From contig NHGH02000018.1 in the NCBI GenBank assembly GCA_002172355.2, positions 1 to 12,670 of the forward strand: a stretch of 12,670 nt of DNA. The letters run 5' to 3'. The notes beneath the pieces were generated by a model, which searched no databases, was not told the origin of the DNA, and was given only the letters and a program-made list of their open reading frames with translations. Each line of letters starts with the position of its first letter. Within the stretch, counting starts at the first letter, position 1. Made by a program: the position numbers and the translations under genes. Below, piece after piece: positions 7,380-12,670 of the stretch. Source of the DNA: Euryarchaeota archaeon TMED132. GTDB taxonomy: Archaea > Thermoplasmatota > Poseidoniia > Poseidoniales > Poseidoniaceae.

Positions 7380-8399
7380 ATGGAATTAACCGCTTGGCAG
7401 AGATTCTGCAATAGAATCCTTGGTAGGTTGATTAAGAAAAGAGCTCGTAGAGATAAGGAACTTGCAGATAATTTAGTCAAGGGTTCGATGGGCATAATGC
7501 CTGAAGTTTACCTCTCAACTGTAATAGTAACCTCATTTGCTATTCTCCTAATATGCTGGGGATTTGTATCTTTATTTTTCATACCCGAGATTGGAGTAAT
7601 TGCATTTTGGGAGGGGCTTCAAGACCCAGCCACGATTAACCCTTGTCTGGATTGGGAGTATTGGGAGCCAGAACTAATCGACAAATCAAAACCAGGAAAT
7701 GGCTGTCCAGAGTATGCAACTAGAGTATTTCCCGCTGCTTTGCAGGGTCTAATCTTAGCGCTTGGAGGATTAATTATTCCTTATGCTGGATTTAAACTAG
7801 TTCGTGGCGGTGCTAAGCGTGAAGCCGATAGAAGAGGCGCACAAATCGAGAAGTATCTTCCATACGCTGCTTCTTACACCGCTGCTATGGCAGCAGCAAA
7901 CGCAACTCCGGCGAAAATTTTCCGCTCTCTAGCGACAAATAGCGATATTTATGGAGATGTGGCTGATGATGCTGGACTGATTTATCGAGATGTTACATTG
8001 CTTGGATATGACTTGATTACAGCGATTAAGATGAGTGTCGATAGAGCTGCGTCAGTATGGCTGACAGAGTTTTTCCAAGGTATGGTTGGAACACTAACTG
8101 CTGGTGGTCACTTGAAATTATATTTCCTAAACAGAGCGGAACACTATATGAGAGAAAACAGAACAAGGCTACAACAATTTTTGGAGTCAATAGCATTACT
8201 TGCTGAATCATATATTGTAGTCGCAGTTGCTATGCCGCTGTTTTTGATTGTCATGCTTGTAATTATGTTCTGGGTTTCAGGTTCCGGAGCTCAAATGTCA
8301 GAAGGTATGCTATACGGAATTGTTCTAGGGTTCATACCTATGATTCATGTTGCTTATGCTGTATTAGTTTACACCAGCAGCAAGGAACAAGAAATGTGA
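7380..8399 (+). CDS. T2SSF-domain membrane platform protein, first of two (FlaJ/TadB-like)
   Basis: Inner-platform membrane protein partnered with the ATPase, 339 residues. Predicted topology: basic cytoplasmic N-terminus (1-40), helix 1 (44-68), outside loop (69-116), helix 2 (117-141), cytoplasmic helical T2SSF domain (about 145-270, including IEKYLPYAASYTAAMAAANATPAKIFRSLA), helix 3 (273-299), helix 4 (309-331) and a short charged tail. The T2SSF call rests on this layout, on the PxYAAxxTAAMAAANATPxKIF pattern typical of FlaJ/TadC-like proteins, and on its position after the ATPase. The outside loop is long for the family and has two cysteines (C89, C109), a likely disulfide. ATG 7380 is preferred because GGGGG at 7368-7372 precedes it by 7 bases; an upstream GTG at 7347 would overlap the ATPase gene by 20 bases. 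It has one F domain, where archaellum FlaJ has two; the next gene supplies another. Confidence 0.85.
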   Translation: MELTAWQRFCNRILGRLIKKRARRDKELADNLVKGSMGIMPEVYLSTVIVTSFAILLICWGFVSLFFIPEIGVIAFWEGLQDPATINPCLDWEYWEPELIDKSKPGNGCPEYATRVFPAALQGLILALGGLIIPYAGFKLVRGGAKREADRRGAQIEKYLPYAASYTAAMAAANATPAKIFRSLATNSDIYGDVADDAGLIYRDVTLLGYDLITAIKMSVDRAASVWLTEFFQGMVGTLTAGGHLKLYFLNRAEHYMRENRTRLQQFLESIALLAESYIVVAVAMPLFLIVMLVIMFWVSGSGAQMSEGMLYGIVLGFIPMIHVAYAVLVYTSSKEQEM

Positions 8400-8400
8400 T

Positions 8401-8409
8401 GGAGGTGAT
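8401..8409 (+). promoter_or_regulatory. Perfect Shine-Dalgarno GGAGGTGAT for second platform gene
   Basis: GGAGGTGAT is a full 9-base match to the complement of the archaeal 16S rRNA 3' end. It sits directly after the stop codon of the preceding gene (8397-8399) and before ATG 8413, so it favours that ATG over the in-frame TTG at 8410. It suggests strong independent translation of this gene. Confidence 0.85.
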
Positions 8410-8412
8410 TTG

Positions 8413-10038
8413 ATGGCTAAAAAGAAAAAGAAGAAGTTGGTTGTCGAACTCGACCTTCCTAAGGACGATAAGACCTTAAAAAACCTCTATATCATACTTT
8501 TCTTTTCCATAATTATCGGTCTGAGTTCAGGAGTCATGTGGGCTGCAAACTCCAGTTTTATTCCTACTTCCAATGGTGAACCGATGTTTACCAATATCTA
8601 TTGCGGTGCTACAGCAGTCGACCAAGCAGGAAATCAAATGGGTGAAGAATTTTCAGGAATTAAGAAACCATCTTACAGAGCTAACGAATCATGTTCAATT
8701 TTGAAAGATAATCCTGACCAGTTAACATGGGTCGAAGAACCATGGGTCAATTTACAGTCCGAAGGGAAAACATTCGATGTGCCTGGGATTTCCGATGATG
8801 ATAAACAAGGAGTAGTTGTACTTCAACCATTAGAGATGAATTGTGATGTTATAGCATCTACACCAACAAAATATACCGCAGCGATAAGAGACTCTGATGG
8901 TAAGACCTTATCTTTCATCAACGGAACAACAGGTAAAGAAAGTGATGAATGCTACATCTCAATAGAACATATTGAACCTGGAGAGAGATATCAGGTAGTA
9001 TTCTTTTCAGGTGAAGACGGTAAATCATTATCTTCAGCAGAGTTTGATATAACTGTTGACTACTATGATGGTATTCCAACGAACATGAATAATAAATCAT
9101 TTTGGATCGGTCCTAAAGTTGAACTTGGCCCATTCACATTTAGACCAGTGATATTTTTGAATTTCTTTGGATTAACATTCTTCTTTTTCCTTTACCCTGC
9201 ATCATTTTACTGGGAGAAAGTCGAGAAAAAGAAGAACGAAGTAGAAGAAAAATTCCCTGATTTCCTTAGAGATATGGCTGAATATTGGAAAGGAGGTTTG
9301 TCAATGACGGTCGCTGTCCAAACCTTGGCGAAATCAGAATATGGGGCACTCAATGACGAAGTCAAGAAAATGTCAGATCAACTAAGTTGGGGTATAAAAT
9401 TCAGTGATGTCATAAAGCAATTTGCCGAAAGAGTTGGAACTCCTTTGGTTAAGAGAGCTATTACACTGATTGCTGAAGCAGATAGAGCCGGTGGAAAAAT
9501 TTCGGATATTTTAGTAACTGCAGCTAATGACTCTAGGGAGATTAAATTCTTAGAAGGTGAAAGAAGAAGAGCAATAGGTTCCTACATTGCAGTTATTTGG
9601 ACATCATATTTCGTATTTTTAGGGGTTATCACCTTGCTTGGTAGAATCTTTATTCCTGCTATTGCTAAATCTAATTCTGGAGATTCTGGTGGAGATTCTG
9701 GTGGAGCCAATATTGGAAACATGCAGATTCGGGCCATAGACCCACTTTTCTTCGTTACAGTGTTTTACTACGGGGTAACTATGCAGGCTATTGGTAATGG
9801 AACCATGGCAGGATTGATGGCAAATGGACGATTTTCTGCAGGATTCAAACATTCGGGAATGATGATTATTGCCGCATTGATCGCTTTCAATCTATTAGTT
9901 TTCAATCCTGAATTGATAGGCGATTCGGCTTATGCGGTTACTAACTTAATTACGACTCCTGCTTCTTCTTATATGATTGGACTTAATCCGTCTGGGGGTA
10001 CTTTCTCCCCAACTCCAATGATATGGGGTTCACCCTGA
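8413..10038 (+). CDS. T2SSF-domain membrane platform protein, second of two (FlaJ/TadC-like), with large external domain
   Basis: 541-residue platform protein. It begins with a six-lysine run (KKKKKK, 3-8), then helix 1 (about 22-44), an outside domain of about 200 residues (45-245) rich in beta-prone and acidic sequence with four cysteines (C64, C94, C144, C180), helix 2 (246-266), a cytoplasmic T2SSF domain (267-388, containing FPDFLRDMAEYWKGGLSMTVAVQTLA at 281-306, the best family match, and LIAEADRAGGKISDIL), helix 3 (390-413), an outside Gly/Ser/Asp linker (420-435), helix 4 (443-463), a loop with GFKHS (477-481) as in FlaJ C-termini, helix 5 (482-498) and a 43-residue tail. FlaJ and TadC proteins normally lack a domain of this size between helices 1 and 2. 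The next gene overlaps its stop codon by one base (TGATG), so the two are translationally coupled. Partner of the ATPase and of the preceding platform protein. Confidence 0.87.
   Translation: MAKKKKKKLVVELDLPKDDKTLKNLYIILFFSIIIGLSSGVMWAANSSFIPTSNGEPMFTNIYCGATAVDQAGNQMGEEFSGIKKPSYRANESCSILKDNPDQLTWVEEPWVNLQSEGKTFDVPGISDDDKQGVVVLQPLEMNCDVIASTPTKYTAAIRDSDGKTLSFINGTTGKESDECYISIEHIEPGERYQVVFFSGEDGKSLSSAEFDITVDYYDGIPTNMNNKSFWIGPKVELGPFTFRPVIFLNFFGLTFFFFLYPASFYWEKVEKKKNEVEEKFPDFLRDMAEYWKGGLSMTVAVQTLAKSEYGALNDEVKKMSDQLSWGIKFSDVIKQFAERVGTPLVKRAITLIAEADRAGGKISDILVTAANDSREIKFLEGERRRAIGSYIAVIWTSYFVFLGVITLLGRIFIPAIAKSNSGDSGGDSGGANIGNMQIRAIDPLFFVTVFYYGVTMQAIGNGTMAGLMANGRFSAGFKHSGMMIIAALIAFNLLVFNPELIGDSAYAVTNLITTPASSYMIGLNPSGGTFSPTPMIWGSP
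9679..9702 (+). repeat. Two exact 12-base tandem repeats coding GDSG-GDSG
   Basis: GGAGATTCTGGT occurs twice in tandem, inside the second platform gene. It codes for the flexible outside linker between helices 3 and 4 (residues about 423-430). It is in frame, so copy-number change would lengthen the linker without a frameshift. Confidence 0.85.
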
Positions 10039-10493
10039 TGGAAGTTGATACGTTGCGTAAAGATGAGAGTGCTCAGATACATATTCTTGAGATGCTAACT
10101 TTATTTTGGCTATTTTTTATGTCTGCCACATTTCTCATTAGAATCGATGTTCCTGATTCACCTTCAATCGCCCATGATTCCTCATTAGAAACTGCAGGAG
10201 AAACCGCATTTATGTATGGACTGGGATTAGACGCTGAGGTCGAGGGAGAAAATAGATTGACAGAATTGCTGAATAATAGTAACTTTGATGGGGCATGTGA
10301 ACTTTTGCAAGATGCCATAATTAGTGGCAAAGAAAGTAACTGTTGGATTGCCAAAAATAGCGCAACATCCGCTCCATATGGATTGGTTGGAACCCCTTCT
10401 GGAACAACTTTTGCAGTGCATAATCTAGTTGTTATCAATGATGATTTATGGACAATTACTCTCGATGTATGGAGTACTGGAGGCGGAGCCTGA
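10038..10493 (+). CDS. Pilin-like protein with single N-terminal hydrophobic helix (first)
   Basis: 151-residue protein with a short charged leader (MEVDTLRKDE), then SAQIHILEML leading into a hydrophobic helix (about 13-36) and an external domain of about 115 residues with two cysteines (C87, C102). The Q-x-H-x-x-E pattern at the helix start resembles GQxHxLEG leaders that I recall from small proteins beside TadA/TadC-like genes in haloarchaea; a conserved Glu near the start of the helix is also a type IV pilin trait (family knowledge, similarity judged by eye). A class III prepilin peptidase could cut near residues 11-13, but no canonical site is present. The start is ATG 10038, overlapping the previous stop as TGATG; ATG 10023 would add 5 residues and overlap by 16 bases. 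Its Gly-rich end overlaps the next gene in the same TGATG manner. Likely a filament subunit or a pseudopilin of this machine (inference). Confidence 0.7.
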   Translation: MEVDTLRKDESAQIHILEMLTLFWLFFMSATFLIRIDVPDSPSIAHDSSLETAGETAFMYGLGLDAEVEGENRLTELLNNSNFDGACELLQDAIISGKESNCWIAKNSATSAPYGLVGTPSGTTFAVHNLVVINDDLWTITLDVWSTGGGA

Positions 10494-10936
10494 TGTATTT
10501 TAGAGAGAATAAATCTACTGACAGAGATGCTGGCCAAATGCTTCTTGCCACAGGAGTAGTTTTACTATTATCTCTCTTATCTATGGCAGTTTTTAGCGTT
10601 AAAGTGGCTGGAATTACGCAATCATCTGATACATCTTCCAATGGGGTAATTCAAACAACAAGTGAAGTCATAGATGCAATTCCAGTCTTATTAGAGAACC
10701 GTACTATAGTTTGGGTCGATGCTGGAGTCGATAGATTAGAGGCGGCTCAGTTGTCCATCGATAGCGTTCATGATGACCTTTTACATCATGGTGAAATAAG
10801 AGGTGTAGAAGTTAAGATTCTAGATTTCATCTTTTCAGATATTGACGGGTCTTCAATGTTGATTACAGGACAATTAGGAGTTTCAGATAGCACTACCACT
10901 CTTCAGTCTAATGTATCGTTCATTATTTCTGTTTGA
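10493..10936 (+). CDS. Pilin-like protein with single N-terminal hydrophobic helix (second)
   Basis: 147-residue protein, not assignable to a named family. It has a charged leader ending DRDAGQ (10-15), a hydrophobic helix (about 16-40: MLLATGVVLLLSLLSMAVF), and a cysteine-free external domain (41-147) rich in Ser, Thr, Val and Asp that ends in a hydrophobic beta-like strand VSFIISV. The AGQ-M/L start of the helix resembles RGQ-leader membrane proteins near archaeal Tad-like loci, as I recall them; there is no Glu at the pilin +5 position, so it may be a minor or accessory subunit. ATG 10493 is chosen because GGAGG (10479-10483) and GGAG (10485-10488) precede it and it overlaps the preceding stop as TGATG; ATG 10448 would give a 45-base overlap. 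It is the last gene of the operon, and its final 14 bases overlap the convergent kinase gene. Confidence 0.68.
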   Translation: MYFRENKSTDRDAGQMLLATGVVLLLSLLSMAVFSVKVAGITQSSDTSSNGVIQTTSEVIDAIPVLLENRTIVWVDAGVDRLEAAQLSIDSVHDDLLHHGEIRGVEVKILDFIFSDIDGSSMLITGQLGVSDSTTTLQSNVSFIISV

Positions 10937-11591
10937 CCCGATTTTCATTCCAAGCAAGGTCGAGTAAATGCTGGATTCTGTCAGTATCATTTTTGACTCT
11001 TGAGATATCTACGATTGGCCAATTGGAAACCTTTGATCTTTCCATCAAACCCTCTTGTATACTTCTAATTCGTCCGAAGTTAGCAAGATATCTATCCGCT
11101 CTTCTAAACGAGTGTGCATCTCTTGAACGTAACATTTCTTTATGCTTTTTTTCGTCACTCACAGCCATTATTACTCCAAGTGCAATTCCTCCAGCATCTC
11201 TCCATGCACCTAGTAACTTCTCACTTGGTACTATGTGAACTCCTTCGAGTAGTAGGTCAATACCTTCTCTTAACGCTCTATTTATCGTCGCCTCTATCCC
11301 AGTCTCGACCGATTGACATGTGTCAAGCCAATCGATGATAGGGTCATTTGCCGAACCTATAGAGAAAGAGGAACGATGTAATGCTTCGTGCATATCTCCC
11401 TGGTCACAACTTCGCATGATTTCACGAATTGCATCGGTGGAAAGGATTCTAGAAAAATTACTCTTAGAGGCTATATTTAGTGCAGCCGTTGATTTACCAG
11501 TTCCAGTTGCACCTGATATTATCAGTAATCTAGGGGCACGGTCGGCGATGGTTCTGGCGGTTGTTTCAGCCAGCCCTATGGTACGCGCCAT
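10923..11591 (-). CDS. pgk2: 2-phosphoglycerate kinase (archaeal type)
   Basis: Cytoplasmic P-loop kinase of the archaeal 2-phosphoglycerate kinase family, which phosphorylates 2-phosphoglycerate to 2,3-bisphosphoglycerate, first step to cyclic 2,3-diphosphoglycerate in methanogens. Evidence in the 222 residues: Walker A GATGTGKST (27-35), the family motif ILSTDAIREIMR (49-60), ALHRSSF (70-76), a Walker-B-like strand LLLEGVHIVP (113-122) and the lid-like basic stretch RSRDAHSFRRADRYLANFGRIR (155-176). The product is shorter than methanogen enzymes of about 300 residues, which have an extra N-terminal domain; only the kinase core is present here. No cyclase gene for the cyclic product lies nearby, so the end product in this organism is open. 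ATG 11591 is the natural start, with only a weak GTGAT match upstream. The gene faces the pilus-like operon and overlaps its end by 14 bases. Confidence 0.82.
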   Translation of the reverse strand: MARTIGLAETTARTIADRAPRLLIISGATGTGKSTAALNIASKSNFSRILSTDAIREIMRSCDQGDMHEALHRSSFSIGSANDPIIDWLDTCQSVETGIEATINRALREGIDLLLEGVHIVPSEKLLGAWRDAGGIALGVIMAVSDEKKHKEMLRSRDAHSFRRADRYLANFGRIRSIQEGLMERSKVSNWPIVDISRVKNDTDRIQHLLDLAWNENRVKQK

Positions 11592-11708
11592 GAATCACTT
11601 TGAGTGGTCTTTACACATGAGTCTTGCCTCACTACCAATCATAATCTTGCTTATTTGAAACCTTCATCAGAAGCGAATACCTTTGAACGGTCACTTCATG
11701 GACGGTTT
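11592..11708. promoter_or_regulatory. Divergent promoter region (2-phosphoglycerate kinase / aldehyde dehydrogenase)
   Basis: A 117-base gap between divergent genes. The AT-rich core at about 11638-11660 (CATAATCTTGCTTATTTGAAA) is the best candidate for TATA elements in both directions; a second weaker element (GAATACC, 11675-11681) could serve a leaderless dehydrogenase message. No clear Shine-Dalgarno site precedes ATG 11709. I see no RNA gene or other element here. Confidence 0.3.
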
Positions 11709-12670
11709 ATGAGCGCACAACAAATGCTGATTAATGGAGAATGGATAAACGGTGAAAAAGGTGAAACTAGCGATGTTATCAATCCAGCAACTGGTGAGGT
11801 AATTGCTACAGTTCCTAGAGCGACTATTTCAGATGTTGAAACATGTGTATCTGCATCCCGTGCAGCATTCATGGATAAATCTTGGAAGAATATGGATCCA
11901 GCTCAAAGGGGAAGAATCCTCAATAAGATGGCTGCCGCAACTTATGGTGCTGCCAAAGAGTTAGCAGTTATTGAATCTGAAAATAATGGTAAAACATTCC
12001 GCGAAGCACTGTCTGAGATTCGCTATGGTGCATGGACTCTGGAATATTTTGCTGGTCTTTCTGATAAGATTGAAGGAAGTACAATTCCTGTGCCTGGTAA
12101 TCGACTGAATTATACATTGCGGCAACCACTTGGAGTTACAGCACATATCGTTCCATGGAACTTTCCTCTTCAACTAGCTATTCGTTCGATAGCACCAGCA
12201 CTTGCTGCCGGATGTACTGTAATTGCTAAGCCAGCATCTTGGACACCGCTTTCATTAATTGCATGGGCTAAGAAAATGGAAGAAGCAGAAGTAGGTTTAC
12301 CTTCAGGAGTTCTCCAGGTTATTACCGGTTCAGGTGGATTGATTGGTGATGCTTTGGCTGGTCACTCAGGCATTGATGGTGTAGTTCTTACCGGAGGAGT
12401 TCCAACAGGCCAAACAGTAATGGCTAAGGCTAGTGAAAATCTTACACCTGTAACATTAGAATTAGGTGGAAAGGGAGCAAATATTGTATTCCCTGATGCT
12501 AATCTAAAATATGCTGCTAAGGCGATTTGCTTTGGTATTTTCATGAATGCAGGACAAATGTGCTGGGCAGGTTCAAGATTGATTGTTCATGAAGAAGTTC
12601 ACGACGAATTAGTCGAAGCAGTAGTGGCTGAAGTAGGTAAGTGGAAAGTTGGTCCAGGTATGGAAGAAGG
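11709..12670 (+). CDS. NAD(P)-dependent aldehyde dehydrogenase, 3' end cut by window
   Basis: The first 320 codons of an ALDH superfamily enzyme (usually about 480-500 residues); the reading frame is open to the window edge. It oxidises an aldehyde to the acid with NAD(P)+, in the cytoplasm. The start MSAQQMLINGEWINGEKGE and NPATGEVIATVPRA (36-49) are typical. Catalytic residues are present: N151 in PWNFP (149-153), K175 in IAKPAS, general base E251 in LELGGKG, and nucleophile C285 in NAGQMC. The E251-C285 spacing of 34 matches E268-C302 of the classical enzymes. The sequence resembles the betaine-aldehyde / gamma-aminobutyraldehyde / phenylacetaldehyde dehydrogenase group, but the substrate cannot be assigned. 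The residue equivalent to E195 is Ser (S178), and the usual FTGS turn is LTGG (about 235-238); both lie in the cofactor site. No clear ribosome binding site precedes the ATG. Confidence 0.92.
   Translation, partial: MSAQQMLINGEWINGEKGETSDVINPATGEVIATVPRATISDVETCVSASRAAFMDKSWKNMDPAQRGRILNKMAAATYGAAKELAVIESENNGKTFREALSEIRYGAWTLEYFAGLSDKIEGSTIPVPGNRLNYTLRQPLGVTAHIVPWNFPLQLAIRSIAPALAAGCTVIAKPASWTPLSLIAWAKKMEEAEVGLPSGVLQVITGSGGLIGDALAGHSGIDGVVLTGGVPTGQTVMAKASENLTPVTLELGGKGANIVFPDANLKYAAKAICFGIFMNAGQMCWAGSRLIVHEEVHDELVEAVVAEVGKWKVGPGMEE

Noticed and set aside
7380..10038. Frameshift splitting one FlaJ gene into two
   Set aside because: Each gene has its own start, a good Shine-Dalgarno site, its own complete helix 1-2 / F domain / C-terminal helix layout and a normal stop, so they are two intact genes.
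10073..10537. 154-codon minus-strand open frame opposite the pilin-like gene
   Set aside because: It is antisense to a gene with operon position, overlapping stop/start and pilin-like features; its translation is low-complexity and has no recognisable motif.
5843..10936. Complete archaellum operon
   Set aside because: No archaellin, FlaH-like, FlaF/FlaG or FlaK-like gene is present, and the small proteins lack archaellin N-terminal sequence.
11114..11658. Plus-strand open frames across the 2-phosphoglycerate kinase gene
   Set aside because: The minus-strand frame has clear kinase motifs; these frames are antisense shadows.
1..12670. tRNA, rRNA, CRISPR array, insertion sequence or attachment site
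   Set aside because: The gaps are 120 bases or shorter and show no cloverleaf-like, repeat-spacer or terminal-inverted-repeat structure by eye; no transposase or integrase motif appears in any frame read.

Overview
The window looks like a piece of chromosome from an uncultivated, AT-rich euryarchaeon, most likely of the Thermoplasmatota / Marine Group II (Poseidoniales) type. Three things support an archaeon: an archaeal-type 2-phosphoglycerate kinase, a UPF0200 family P-loop kinase, and a secretion ATPase with two membrane partners of the archaellum / archaeal pilus (FlaI/FlaJ, TadA/TadB/TadC) type. Ribosome binding sites match the archaeal GGAGGTGAT consensus, including one perfect copy. 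The lineage is an inference from gene content and style; no rRNA or other phylogenetic marker is present. Genes are packed tightly, no gap exceeds about 120 bases, and I see no mobile element, tRNA, rRNA or CRISPR array.

Layout. (1) 52-1699, plus strand: an unrecognised membrane-anchored acidic protein, then a CPBP-type intramembrane protease. (2) 1700-2551, minus strand: an enoyl-CoA hydratase/isomerase ending exactly where the protease gene ends. (3) 2618-5109, plus strand: a two-gene ABC exporter, made of an ATPase and a 12-helix permease with two related halves. (4) 5182-5736: a UPF0200 kinase. (5) 5843-10936, plus strand: a five-gene operon with a type II/IV secretion ATPase, two membrane platform proteins (FlaJ/TadC type) and two small proteins with one N-terminal hydrophobic helix that resemble pilins. 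(6) 10923-11591, minus strand: 2-phosphoglycerate kinase, overlapping the end of the operon tail to tail. (7) 11709 to the window end: an aldehyde dehydrogenase cut off by the window edge.

The most interesting part is the five-gene operon. The ATPase would sit in the cytoplasm and drive a membrane platform built from two separate one-domain subunits. The two small proteins are the likely filament or pseudopilus subunits. Both platform proteins carry an outward-facing domain between their first two helices (about 48 and 200 residues), each with an even number of cysteines, and the first small protein also has a cysteine pair. No archaellin, FlaH-like ATPase or prepilin peptidase is encoded here, so this is not a complete standard archaellum cluster. 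I read it as a lineage-specific type IV pilus or Tad-like surface machine whose substrate and function are unknown.
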